Source: Undaria pinnatifida (lineage: Eukaryota > Sar > Phaeophyceae > Laminariales > Alariaceae). Taken from it: a stretch of DNA of 64,000 nt. Shown here piece after piece: positions 10,801-20,634 of this stretch (position 1 is the first letter of the stretch; the number at the start of each line of letters is the position of its first letter). A program made the position numbers and the translations under genes. The stretch spans positions 15,504,732 to 15,568,731 of the forward strand of contig JABAKD010000013.1 in the NCBI GenBank assembly GCA_012845835.1, written 5' to 3'. The notes beneath the pieces are model-generated. The model ran no database searches, was not told the origin of the DNA, and saw nothing but the letters and a program-made list of their open reading frames with translations.

Positions 10801-10876
10801 GCAATTCGAAGTGCTGCCCTGCCCTACCCGAAGCTGGGTGCCGTCGAATGCCGGCACCCAGTGCGGAGCACTTGTA
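10801..10876 (+). repeat. Diverged hairpin terminus (copy 3)
   Basis: CGAAGTGCTGCCCTGCCCTA is followed by a hairpin with a 12-bp stem and one mismatch (CTGGGTGCCGTC against GCCGGCACCCAG), a GAAT loop, and GGAGCACTTGTA. Stem changes on the two arms are mostly compensatory relative to copies 1 and 2: both arms differ from those copies yet still pair. That suggests the fold itself is kept. Confidence 0.55.
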
Positions 10877-10916
10877 AATATAAATATGTTGAATCACAAA
10901 AAAATGCTCTCACAGT

Positions 10917-11015
10917 TCAACACAGCCCAGCGATAGCTCAGCAGCGCAGCGCCGTGCGGTGATGTACGGCGCCGTACCTTGCCCTGCGGTGCTGTGCCGT
11001 GCTGCGCTGTGCTTT
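10917..11015. repeat. CAGCGC/GCCGTGC-rich segment
   Basis: AGCGATAGCTCAGCAGCGCA and GCCGTGCGGTG echo the section at about 8740-8880. Both are GC-rich with many short overlapping palindromes. No coding support is seen. Confidence 0.4.
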
Positions 11016-11345
11016 CTTTCGAATACACAGTAGTTAGCAGTACCGGTTATCATGCGATACCCGGTACCGACCGGTACCTGGTATGTACAAATGTATGTAT
11101 GCATATATATGCTCGTCTTTTTTTTCGCTGATTGCCCAGTCCTTGCTCACAGTCGTCCTTTTTCTTTTTTCGAAAATCACACCCAAACTGGCGGTCAGAA
11201 CGTGACATCGCTTAAAAGCACACACAATAAAGCACAGGGCAACCAGCTCTGCGTATAAAGAAGCTTTTGGCATTATCAAACAGCTAGATGCAACAAATCA
11301 TGGATCTGTTCTTTCTGCCACCTTCACGTTTAGTTGTTGTGTTCT

Positions 11346-11540
11346 TCCTTGCGCGAGCGTGGCGGGCCGCGTCAGCCGCCCGCGGGGCGGAGCCCTTGTA
11401 TCCGTGTACCACTTTTGGTTTGTTTTCATTTTTTCCCTGGTGTGTTCTTCCACTCCAGAGCGCCTGGAGCCTGTCCTGTGACCACGGACTTGATTACGCG
11501 AGCTAATGTGAGAACAACAACACCAACAACAACTGGGCTG
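11346..11540 (+). mobile_element. Hairpin terminus copy 4 abutting Rep-A copy 3 (5'-truncated)
   Basis: At 11358-11400 a GC-rich hairpin (GCGGGC...GCCCGC) is followed by GGAGCCCTTGTA, the same terminus as at 1941, 10195 and 10876. Directly after it begins a Rep-A segment (GTGTACCAC...CCCTGG...CTCCAGAGCG...GTGACCACGGACT) that ends in an AACAACAACACC-type tail near 11530. The junction suggests that one element ended, or inserted, exactly at the start of this Rep-A piece. Confidence 0.5.
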
Positions 11541-11706
11541 CCGTTTAATGCCTGGTGTAGCCGGATTGCTCCGGCTGGTGCTGCTGCTGCTGCTGTGTTG
11601 TGTGCTGTACTCGGTTCTCGGGTAGGCGGGTAAAAGCTGGACTGTGAGATGTGAGATGCTACTTGCTGGCACAAAAGATGTTAGAAGACCGCGGTTTGAC
11701 TCCTTG

Positions 11707-11796
11707 ATTGACCGACCTTGTTGAATAAATTATAGTATATTTAGGGCGAAATAGGCCTTGACGCGTCAAATCATTATATTCAACCGGTCGGTCAAT
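11707..11796. mobile_element. Short inverted-repeat element (MITE-like, ~90 bp)
   Basis: ATTGACCGACC...GTTGAAT at the left is matched in reverse by ATTCAAC-GGTCGGTCAAT at the right, around an AT-rich centre. The arms are about 18 bp with one or two mismatches. I cannot define a target-site duplication. Confidence 0.45.
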
Positions 11797-11863
11797 TACT
11801 GCCGGGCTGTTCGTTGCCAATTTCGACAGTCCTGTGCCATGGGCTACTACCGTTACCGGCTAT

Positions 11864-12025
11864 GCAGGGGTCCCCCAGTAAGGCGGTGATGTACCAGAGC
11901 GAAACAACCGCCTTATTAGGGGCAGCAGCGTTATTCCTTCTGTATTATAAGGTGGGTCAAGCGATTTTGACCGCCTTATATAGGTATACCATCGTATTTA
12001 GACCGCCTTATTGGGGGACCCCTGC
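11864..12025. mobile_element. 162-bp MITE-like element with 24-bp terminal inverted repeats
   Basis: The left end begins GCAGGGGTCCCCCA and continues through TAAGGCGGT. The right end is its reverse complement over 24 bases with one mismatch. Further ACCGCCTTAT copies lie inside, making nested hairpins. The flanks allow a TA duplication (TA before TGCAGG, TA after CTGCGA), which would fit Tc1/mariner-type insertion, but this is not certain. A long open frame crosses the element and is probably spurious in this part. Confidence 0.6.
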
Positions 12026-12800
12026 GATATTACAAATCTTGCCGCGTTTCTCGAGTCACAGCCACAGCAGCTACGAACGTGCCATACCAGCTCCTGAAGC
12101 ACCCCTACTAGCGCTGAAGCTACCCACCATCACCAGCCACCAGAGTTCCTCTTTGGAGCACGAGGGAACTGTTGTTATTCCCCTGCTTGGGAGTCGTCAA
12201 GATTTTAAAGAATTCGGACCAGAGAATCGAGGGGTTTCCTTGAGTACGTACGTGATCGATATTCTGCCGGTCAAAACCATCGGGGCAGGCCATACCCGAG
12301 AATATACGTCGAGGGCGATCGATCGAGATCGCAAGAGCGAACAAATCGCCTCGCACGCGCCAGCACCAGCACCAGCCGCCCGTCTGCGGTGTACTGCATG
12401 AGGTGAGGGGGTGTACAAGACAATGACTTTTGACGGGATGTGGTGTCTGTACAACAGGAAATCTCTCCTACTCGCACTTGTACTTTGTACGGGTGCTCTG
12501 GTTGTTCTGGAACAAAAGGGCACAGAATTAAGTACTTGTACGTACGTACCATATTCGCTGCTGTACCTGGCACCAGGCAAAACCGCACGTCCGTCTCGTG
12601 TTCCTGTCCACCCACCACACAACAACACAACAGCCGACGTAAATCAGCCGGCGCAAGCACGATACTTATTTTGTACCTACTGTGCGGGGTTGAGAACTTG
12701 AACGGCGGTGGTATCACGCAGCACCTGGTACCTGGTGCCAGGTATCAGGGAGTGTGCATATGGTAAGGCACCCACCACGAGGCAGTTCGGTACGTAAACT
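12026..12800. other. Unassigned; weak protein-like frame at 12034-12401 (+)
   Basis: After the MITE, the plus strand stays open to a stop at 12401 and encodes a fairly protein-like stretch ending in an Ala/Pro-rich tail (APAPAPAARLRC). There is no start codon of its own after the MITE, no clear splice acceptor, and minus-strand frames overlap it. Near 12720-12745 there is a cluster of CCTGGTACCTGGTGCCAGG palindromes. I do not assign a gene. Confidence 0.2.
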
Positions 12801-12805
12801 ACTGT

Positions 12806-13108
12806 ATATTATAAAAATTAAAGTACACTCCAGCTGTGAGATCGAATATTTTGTCGAAACTCATCTTTGCAAGCTGTGTGTGATACTCCGATCGCGCGTA
12901 TTACGGGTTGTGTGTCCTCATTAAGGATATAGGTCGGCGACTCCCCTTGCAACTACAGTGTAGCTATCAGGGTCAACAGGGTGATGTTTGGCAGTCGGTG
13001 CGCGGAAACTATAAAACCCGTTTTTGAGGGGGACAAAATCTGACAGCTGTGGAAGGAAATGCATCAGTTTATCAAATGAATCCTGTACGTCGAATAACCG
13101 GTGACGGG
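12806..13108 (-). mobile_element. MSFD element copy 2 (long, reverse)
   Basis: On the minus strand the ATG is at 12864 and the frame reads MSFDKIFDLTAGVYFNFYNI into the AT-rich 3' end. Upstream of the ATG (higher coordinates) it keeps the full GATCGGAGTATC, TATATCCTTAATGAGGACA and AGTCGCCGAC sections. It then extends through GGGTTTTATAGTTTCCGCGC into a monomer of about 105 bp that is repeated at the 5' side of the copy at 23271. It is nearly identical to the copy at 18766. Confidence 0.78.
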
Positions 13109-13560
13109 AGGGCGGAGTTTTTAAGGACGTGGGGGCCTGATTTTGATCAAAAGGGGGGCGGGAGGGGGGGAAGGGGGGAGGGACAGGTGGGGTAGCTCAA
13201 TTTGTGCATAGAAACTAAAAATCCTGCTTGTGGGGGACGGGGGGGGGAAGTGTGTGTGTGTGGGGGGGGGAGGGCTTTAGGTCGCATAGATGTAGGGGTT
13301 TGCTATACGCTTGGCGCTAGATCTAGGCGATGGTGCGGGTGGTGGGGAAGGAGGGGGCGTTGGGGACGGGGGTGGGTGGGAATTGCAGCAGCGGCATGGA
13401 CGGCTCTGAAACGATAACGAGGCGATATCCAGGGCGTGGAAGTGTTTATTACTCTGGCGGATTTTGATATTTGGTGGGGCGTTTGGGCAAGAGAGAGCGA
13501 GGAAAGAAAAAAAAAAAAGGATGGGGGGGGGGTAGGGGTTCAAGAGGTTTAGGTCACATA
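13109..13560. repeat. G-rich low-complexity stretch between MSFD copies
   Basis: Long G runs (13150-13190, 13230-13275, 13340-13380, 13520-13540) alternate with degenerate pieces of the 105-bp MSFD 5' monomer, such as GCATAGAAACTAAAAATCC and CGCATAGATG. The complementary C-rich arrangement occurs at 22895-23270. Frames here are rich in Gly or Pro and are not credible genes. Confidence 0.55.
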
Positions 13561-13562
13561 TA

Positions 13563-13650
13563 TTATTAAAATAGACTCCAGCTATGAGATCAAGGATTTG
13601 GTCGAAACTCATCGTGGCACCATTGTGTGTAATACTCCGATCGCGCGTAT
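13563..13650 (-). mobile_element. MSFD element copy 3 (short, diverged, reverse)
   Basis: The minus strand gives an ATG at 13612 and a frame reading MSFDQILDLIAGVYF, then runs on for about 100 codons of low-complexity Pro/Ser-rich sequence. It is truncated upstream after the GATCGGAGTATTACAC section. Confidence 0.6.
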
Positions 13651-13814
13651 GTGGGGAAGGAGGGGGCGTTGGAGGGGGGGAGGGGGGATGAATTGTATAT
13701 GTAGCATCCCCGTTGCTGTCTTTATGGCGTGGCCACACCAGAACAAAAATCAATGTATGAGCTGGGCCGGGCAAGAGGCCCTGATCGGGACAATGTCGCA
13801 ATATCATACCCTAT

Positions 13815-14035
13815 TTTTGGAGTTTGGATCTAACATTTTGACACGTGATTTGAAACAAGCTGAGCAACACATACAAACTCGGATGCAAAAAAAAAAAAAT
13901 GTCCTCCTACGGCCGGCCCAAAATTTCTGCTGAAGCTTGAGGCGGGGAAAAGTGCATCTTTTTTTTTTCGCATCTCACCTGCACTTTTTTTTTTAGCTTG
14001 ATTCAGATCACGTGTCAAAATTTCAGGTCCTAACT
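13815..14035. repeat. Foldback (inverted repeat) structure
   Basis: ATTTTGACACGTGATTTGAA near 13833 is matched in reverse by TTCAGATCACGTGTCAAAAT near 14003. Weaker pairing extends outward to about 60 bp per arm. The spacer is mainly A-runs and T-runs. Because the arms are inverted copies, similar peptides (ILTRDL.QA) appear on both strands; this is not evidence for coding. Confidence 0.6.
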
Positions 14036-14940
14036 TCAAAAATTGAGAGGCGCATGGCCAAGTTTCCACCGAATTGCCTCTGCATACAAATTTGCATATA
14101 TTTCAGGGATTCATCCATAACTTTCGAACGAAAGTGACCCATGAAATGAAACGCATATGTCCCTACTCCTCGTCCCAAGATGTACATGCCCAGGAAAACT
14201 GAGCCAATTCCATCCACGTTCTATTGCGACAAAAATTAGAAAAAGCAACACAAACAAATCATGACAAAAAAATGCTCAAATTAGGAGACGCGAGTGGCAA
14301 ACACTTTTTCCGGCACCGACTTGGCAGATTCTCAAGCTGGAGGGCTTAAACTGACCACCGTATCTAGCTGATTACGAGGATATGCTCAGTTTGCAGTGGG
14401 TCACTGTCGTTCAAAAGATATGCCCGACTGACGGATTGTGGGTTTCTTGGCCGGCCCAGCTTGTATTCGAAAGCTGTCTCGAGCTGTTGTCCATATGCAA
14501 GAAATAATTCACGAGGGGCGGAAGTCCGCCTCGCAAGTGGTTCTTAGTAGGATGCAGCTCACCCTTCATGCGACTCGCCGGCTATCCCACGGCGCTTCGC
14601 GCTTGGTGCACGTGATGTCTGCATGATCGGTGAAAAATTCACGTGCTCCGTTGTAGGGATGCAAGAGTTTATGGCCATGGCTATGGCTATGCATGAAATG
14701 AGTACACCCCCCACCCCCCCCCACCCCTCCGCTGACTCCCTCTCCCTCGGCAATGAATTACGAAGAAAGTGCAATCCGTTGAGTATGACACACTTGAACA
14801 AATTCTGCACGTCAATGAGACTGATATCGAAAAACTCTTGTAAGTGGGACTGAGAACTGACACTGACAAAGGAACCTCAGAAACGAGGCTCATAAAGCAT
14901 CAGAGGAACGAGACTGATACATGTCATGTGGTATAATACA
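14036..14940. other. No gene recognised
   Basis: This is mixed sequence without a supported frame. A short GGCCATGGCTATGGCTAT hexamer run lies at 14670-14690, and C-rich tracts lie at 14705-14730. The boundary GTGGGACTGAGAACTGACAC near 14843 resembles phrases at 21820-21850. Confidence 0.35.
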
Positions 14941-14959
14941 ATAGGCATATGGCTTTCAT

Positions 14960-16190
14960 CCCTGCGTTTCCCGAGCCCCAACCCCATTGGCCGAGGGTTC
15001 CCCCCCGCCCTTCCTCGGCCAACCAGGGGGCGAGGCGCGCGCGGCGGGAGTTTCCCCTTGAGACAATCCCCCCCAGTCCCGCCGCACCCGGGGAGGGTTG
15101 GGTCCCATCCCCGGTTCAGAAATCCTTCCATATGTCTATAAATCCGACATCCCGGGGACGAAAATCGAGATTTCCCGCGTCGACACCGCCCCGCACGGTG
15201 TGGAAACCCTAATTCCACGGGCCGATCGCTGATTGGCTGAGGTGCGTAGAGCGAGGGCAACCCGGAAAGGATAGGGCCCCGTCCCCGGTTCAGATGTCCT
15301 TCCATACCTCTACAACTCCGGCACCCCGGACGCAAAAATCGACTTCTTCCGGGTCGACACCTCCCCGCACGGTGTGGAAACCTCAATCCCACGGGCCGAT
15401 CGCTGATTGGCTGGGGCGTGTAGAGTGAAGGCAACCCGGGGAGGATAGGGCCCCATCCTCGGTTCAGACATCCTTCCATGTCCCTACAACTCCGACACCC
15501 CCGGGACGAAAATCAAGTTCTCCCGGGTCGACAACGCCCCGCAAGGTGTGTAAACCCCAATCCCACGGGTCGGTCGCTGATTGGTGGGGGCGCGAAGAGC
15601 GAGGGAAACCCGTGGAGGATATGGCCCCACCCCCGGTTCAGAAATCCCACCGTATCACTACAACTCCGACACCCCGCGGCGGAAAACGGTAGTCGCCCGG
15701 GTCGGCAGCGCTCCGCGCGATGTGGAAACCCCAATCACGTTGGCCGATCGCTGATTGGCTGGAGCGCGTAGAGTCAGCGCCACGCGGAAAGGATAGGACT
15801 CCATGCCCGGATCATAAATCCCTCCGTATCTTCAATCAGGGGGCGAGGCGCGCGCGGCGGGAGTGTCCCGCTGCACCTAGGAAGGATTGGGCCCCATCCC
15901 CGGTTCAGGCATCCTTCCATATATTTACAATTCCGACACACCGGCGACGAAAATCGAGTTCTCCCTGGTCGACACCGCCCCGCACGGATGTAGAAACCCC
16001 AATCCCACAGGCCAATCGCTGATTGGCTAGGACGCGTAGAGCAAGGGCAACACGGGGAGGATAGGTCCCCATCCCCGGTTCAGAAATCCGTTCATATATC
16101 TACATATCTGACGCCCCGGGGACAAAAATCGAGTTCTCCCGGGTCGACACTGGCCCGCAAGGTGTAGAAACTCCAACCCCACGTGTGAGG
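14960..16190 (+). repeat. GC-rich satellite array, unit ~174 bp
   Basis: The phrase GCCGATCGCTGATTGGCT (or a close variant) recurs at 15221, 15395, 15570 and 15743, spaced 174, 175 and 173 bp, and again at 16011 after a unit with extra sequence. Each unit carries CCCCATCCCCGGTTCAG, CTACAACTCCGACACC and a CGGGTCGACACCGCCCCGCA section. Two units contain an alternative GGGCGAGGCGCGCGCGGCGG module. Reverse-oriented relatives are at 4525-5860, and single units lie at 16921 and 21004. The open frames across the array are repeats of the unit. Confidence 0.88.
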
Positions 16191-16920
16191 AAAAGGAGTG
16201 TTCGCAGACTCGCTTGTTGATGCAGATGTGTCCTGGTTGCTGGTGTTCGTGGTGTCAGCAGTGGCTCGCGATCAAGGAGGATTATCTTGTATTAGTGTCC
16301 CTGCAGCAAATGGTTGAGAGCAGGGGAATGACGACTGATCCGATGTGGCTCGTTTTCCTTGCTCATTTTGCTCCAAAATGCTACCTAACTCTTCCAATTT
16401 CCAACAAACACAACAGTACTTCAACAGTACCTGCAGGAAAATCAGGCTCTCCTCAGGTAACTGCTATTTAACGTAAACCTAGACTATCTCCTTTAGGAAA
16501 GACTCACTTCTCCTCATACTTCCCGTGGCTCCTCTGTCCTAGCTCTGTCTAGCCTTGCCACTTTCGACTCCAACTGACACTTGTCTTTTCCTGTCTTTGA
16601 GATCATCCTATTTCTCTGTGCAATAACTCATAAAAATATCACCACACTACTGCGTTTTAGTGTACAATTTCCCATTGGTTCCTCTCAGTTCATTATTCAT
16701 CTCTTCCTGCCTTATTTCGGTAAAACCTGGGACTTTTTATGAACTAAATTCCGTCATGGAACAACCGAACAAAGAGGATAAACGGAATTCTTGCTCATGA
16801 AGAATTTGCAATTTTCCTTATCAAACATCCGATTCTTTCTCATTGAAATCTTCTGTCTCCAATTTAATTACAAATGAACTCATTTCCCATACTAATTCCT
16901 AGTAATGTCCCAATCTCATC
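16191..16920 (+). other. Unique segment inside the satellite with a possible small exon
   Basis: The satellite is interrupted by about 730 bp of non-repeat DNA. Within it a candidate exon of about 50 bp ends at 16455 with a strong donor (CTCAG followed by GTAACT) and is preceded by pyrimidines and CACAACAG. In one frame it encodes LQQYLQENQALLR, a leucine-zipper-like heptad. Another frame through 16214-16471 is Cys/Trp-rich (CPGCWCSWCQQW). The rest, 16470-16900, is T/C-rich and intron-like. It could be a gene fragment caught in the satellite. The evidence is weak. Confidence 0.25.
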
Positions 16921-17110
16921 ACACACGAGCCGACCGCTGATTGGCTGGGGGGCGTAGACGCGTAGAGCGAGGGGCACCCGGGGAGGGTGGGACCCCATCC
17001 CCGATTCAGAAATCCCTCAGTGTACTACGACTCCGACACCCCGGGGATGAAAACGGGAGTCCCCCGGGTCGGCACCAACCCGCACGATGTGGAAACCCCA
17101 ATCACGTTTG
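16921..17110 (+). repeat. Single satellite unit
   Basis: One unit of the 174-bp satellite (GACCGCTGATTGGCTGG, ACCCCATCCCCGATTCAG, CTACGACTCCGACACC). It is followed by a 75-bp direct repeat present at 17113-17190 and 17461-17533 (GACTAAAAATGTTGCACAAC, then AACTCGTTTTTCCACCACA). Confidence 0.7.
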
Positions 17111-17384
17111 TAAGGAAATAGACTAAAAATGTTGCACAACAAATGCTACTCGAGCTATTTCCTTCTGAATAAACTCGTTTTTCCACCACATTCTCCCCCT
17201 CTAAACCTGACATATTTCCCAGATTATGTCAGGAACCCCGATGCGATACCCAGTATCCAATGCGACATTTTCGGTATTGGAGTGACTTGCAATGATCCTA
17301 TACATTGCTCTTATCGTTGTTTTTAAGTGGTTGAGCTTTACAGGTTCTTAAACGTGAGAAAATCCCTTTTTTTCTTTTCCTGGG

Positions 17385-17458
17385 AAAGACGGTCAAAATC
17401 GAACCAGCGACCTCACTGTCCATAATCTCACGTCCTGCCGTCGACGCCATTGTGAGGA
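17385..17458 (-). other. tRNA-like remnant
   Basis: On the minus strand TGGCGTCGACGGCAGG (17434-17449) resembles an A-box or D-arm and CTGGTTCGATTTTG (about 17392-17405) resembles a B-box, at tRNA spacing. The T-stem is not well paired, so this is a relic. The AATGGCGTCG start resembles the internal region of the TRIM-like elements at 50.4, 52.0 and 63.7 kb. Confidence 0.35.
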
Positions 17459-17599
17459 AGTCGTAGACTAAAAATGTTGCACAACAAATGCTACTCGAGT
17501 TTCTTCCTTCTAAACTCGTTTTTCCACCACACGTTGGCCGATCGCTGATTGACTGGAGCGCGTAGAGCCAGCAACACCTGGAGAGGATCCCGCACACCC

Positions 17600-18760
17600 T
17601 GGACAAGAGGTTCCAGGTCAATAGGCAATCGATAGGATCCTATTCCATTGGGAGACCTATTGTTGTCGCGATAGGTATCGATGGGTACTTTTCGTAGCCT
17701 ATTGGGGCGGCAATGTATCGATTGGCATCTTTAAGTATCTACTGTTTGGCCAATAGCCTATTGTACCTACTTTTCTGAACAAATTGATACAACAAGTAGG
17801 TATCGATAGACATTTTCAGGACGGTATTGTTTGGGCGATAGGATATTGGCGCTGAGAGACAGAACCTATGGGTTTGTCCGATAGGTACAGTTGTATCGAT
17901 ATACCTTTCACCAATCCTATTGATTCGGAAAATAGGTATCAATAGACAATAGACCTTCCACCATTCTATTGTTTTGGACGATAGGCATCGACAGACCTTT
18001 CACATTTCATCGTTTCGGATGATAGGTATCGGTACGTAGATCTTTCGACATTTTATTGTTTCAGTATTGGAGAACAAAGGCGCTCGAAGAGAGCCCGTCT
18101 AGGTACAATCAATTATAATTCGCCATTCATCATCCACGCCGCACGTCCCTCCAGCCCAGCGGAGAATGCCCGAAAACGGCGCTGTCTATCCATGTTGTGC
18201 CCTAAAAAGCTCAAGGTGGATGGTCTCAACAACAAGGTAGTGATGACTACTTATATGTGTTCGATGCGAAGCTCAAGCCTGCAGTGCTTTAGAGCGATCT
18301 GTTCGTGAGCCGTCGAGTTCCTTCCTATACCATGGTTAATACCCTATCGAATAGGCTTTTGAGCCAACAATAGGTCGGCAACAGTGAGGATCGGTACCTA
18401 TCGCGGGGCATAATAGCTCGGCTTCGAGGTCTATCGATAGGTATTGTAAGCAACAATAGGGTTAGGGCAGTCGGCACAATAGCCTATTGTGCGACCGATA
18501 TGCTTGCGAAGGTGTATATCGATACATATCTTGGGCACCAACGAAATGTGAAAATGACTCCCAACAGGCTATAGTTCTATCAATACCTTTTTATCGCCAC
18601 CAGTCAATAACTATTGGTTAAAGTGATAGGTGTGCGATGATATCGGTCGATACCTATTGCTCAATGTAATAGGTTTGCAAGGGTATCGATCGATGCCTAT
18701 TGCCCAATATAATACTGGTAGGTTCTCAAGGGTATCGATCGATACCTACTGACAATTTAA
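17600..18760. repeat. Degenerate palindromic repeat field (CAATAGG / TATCGATA)
   Basis: Two short words recur dozens of times at irregular 40-70 bp spacing: CCTATTG with its complement CAATAGG, and GGTATCGAT with ATCGATACC. Many pair into local hairpins. The field resumes at 20635-21003, so the material between is inserted. I see no frame of interest. Confidence 0.75.
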
Positions 18761-18765
18761 TATAT

Positions 18766-19064
18766 ATATTATAAAAATAAAAATACACTCCAGCTGTGAG
18801 ATCGAATATTTTGTCGAAACTCATCTTTGCAAGCTGTGTGTGATACTCCGATCGCGCGTATTACGGGTTGTGTGTCCTCATTAAGGATATAGGTCGGCGA
18901 CTCCCCTTGCAACTACAGTGTAGCTATCAGGGTCAACAGGGTGATGTTAGGCAGTCTGTGCGCGGAAGCTGTAAAACCCGTTTTTGAGGGGGACAAAATC
19001 TGACAGCTGTGGAAGGAAATGCATCCGTTTATCAAATGAATCCTGTAGGTCGAATAACCGGTGA
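18766..19064 (-). mobile_element. MSFD element copy 4 (long, reverse)
   Basis: It is nearly identical over its length to copy 2 at 12806, including the GGTCGAATAACCGGTGA end at 19064. It inserted into the TATCGAT field. The minus-strand frame reads MSFDKIFDLTAGVYF. A SINE-1 copy begins directly beyond its far end. Confidence 0.78.
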
Positions 19065-19069
19065 AGTAT

Positions 19070-19349
19070 TTGTTCGCACACTTCTACTTTCCAGCTTCTG
19101 GACAAGCCGTGGTCACAGGTGTCGTCCCTTCTCCCCCCCGGTTTTTGCCTTCAATTTTTATCGCGCATAGGGTTCAGCAATCCCACTGCTCGTCGATTTT
19201 TTATCGAGTGTTGCTAACTCACGCTCTCGCGCTTTCCGCAAGTCAATTTGTGCACAAGAAAAAGTCCCAACGAAACTGGGCGGGGCTCGAACTCACGAAA
19301 CTGACCTATACCAGGCTCGAGGATAACCTGATGCGCCAGCGGGGCGACC
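19070..19349 (-). mobile_element. SINE-1 copy 3 (reverse)
   Basis: The minus strand begins GGTCGCCCCGCTGGCGCATC, with GAGTTCGAGCCCC as B-box, and runs to GGAAAGTAGAAGTGTGCGAA at 19070. The TATCGAT field resumes immediately at 19355, so the SINE sits inside that field next to MSFD copy 4. Confidence 0.75.
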
Positions 19350-19439
19350 TTATATGCAAGGGTTTCGATCGATACCTACTGCTTATAAATGTATACCCTC
19401 GTACTGCTTAGAACATACCGTAAACGACACAAGATAACA

Positions 19440-20165
19440 CACCCCCGGTGATACATTTGAGCGCTTGAAAATATTATCACCGGGTGTGGTATCCTGTGGG
19501 GAGTGTAGTATCTTGTGTAGCCCCGGTGATAGAGTGCTGGTCGCGGCGGCCCCCAGGGGGTGTGATAAACCAGGGGGTGTGATAGCACGTCCGACCACCC
19601 ACAGGGTACGTTTGGGGGTGTGATAAATGTGGGGGTGTGATAAACCAGGGGGTGTGATAGCACGTCGGAACACCCACAGGGTGTGTTTGTGGGTGTGATA
19701 AATGAGGGGGTGTGATAAACCAGGGGGTGTCATAACCTCCGAACACCCACAGGTCGTGCTTGGGGGGGGATACCGAAACACTCCTTGTAGAGTTAAGCCG
19801 CTGCTGCCGCACACTTGAAGGGGTGCGGTATTGCGGGGGGGTGATACCTGTCCGAACGCCGCACACACAGTAGGTTCTTGCGGGGACAAAACTCCTGAGC
19901 ACATTACCTCGACGATGACTGACCCCCCTCAAAGGTGTGGTGTTGTGTGCCCACGGGGCAGATGTTCTATAACCCCGGTGGTAGAAAGGAGGGGCCCTGT
20001 GAATGTACGCGGCGTAACTAAAATTATCACCGGGGTGTGTTATGTTGTGTAGCCCCGGTGGTAAATCGATGGTTGCAAAAATGCGCCCAAAATTATCACC
20101 GGGGTGTCGTATTCTGTGGTGGGTGTGGTATCTTACGTGGGTGTGTTATCTTGTGTAGTTTACGG
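19440..20165. repeat. GGGTGTGATA-rich degenerate tandem repeat
   Basis: GGGGGTGTGATA or a close variant occurs about fifteen times. At 19560-19740 it forms a unit of about 80 bp with ACCACCCACAGGGT. Other parts carry ATTATCACCGGGGTGTG. Related TATCACCC phrases form the block at 40500-41580. Frames here are Pro/His-rich and repeat with the unit. Confidence 0.7.
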
Positions 20166-20634
20166 TATCTATACGTGCCGTATACCCCAGGCCATTGCTC
20201 CAATGAATACCTTGGACCAATGATAGCAATAATATGTACCTTGGCCTACTTCTTGCCTTTTGTTTCAAAACAGCAGCTTTACGACAATAACTGGTATTGA
20301 AATACGTTTAATTAATCGATAGGCTTGTGAGGATTTCAATCGATATGTAAGGAAAGGAAGCAGTAGATTAAAGAAGCTGTTGGGAAAGGAAATGGGGAGA
20401 TTGTTGGCAGAAGATACCACCGCTTTATGGAGGGATTATTCGACTTCATTGATACTACTGCTTTATGGAAGGATATTCGATCTACATCGGAACAGCATCT
20501 ACGCTATATTGTCGGAGGACAAATAATAACAAGACGGACGTATCGATGTTCAATTAATCGATATTCGATACACCAGCTTGTGGACAGACCAACAGGCGTA
20601 CTCAATACGTGGTAAATAACTGTGCAGGGCTGTA
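20166..20634. other. No gene recognised
   Basis: An AT-rich stretch between two repeat fields. It holds a short direct repeat (ATACCACCGCTTTATGGA and ATACTACTGCTTTATGGA near 20415-20465). No gene support is seen. Confidence 0.35.

Noticed and set aside
11814-12401. A 195-codon plus-strand frame
   Set aside because: Its first third runs through the MITE at 11864-12025, including both inverted repeats, so it is not one protein; the rest is unsupported.
14877-15479. A 200-codon minus-strand frame
   Set aside because: It is internally repetitive with the 174-bp satellite and Pro/Arg-rich from base composition.
14960-16190. CRISPR-like array
   Set aside because: The units are 174 bp with no short constant repeat and unique spacers, and the context is eukaryotic.
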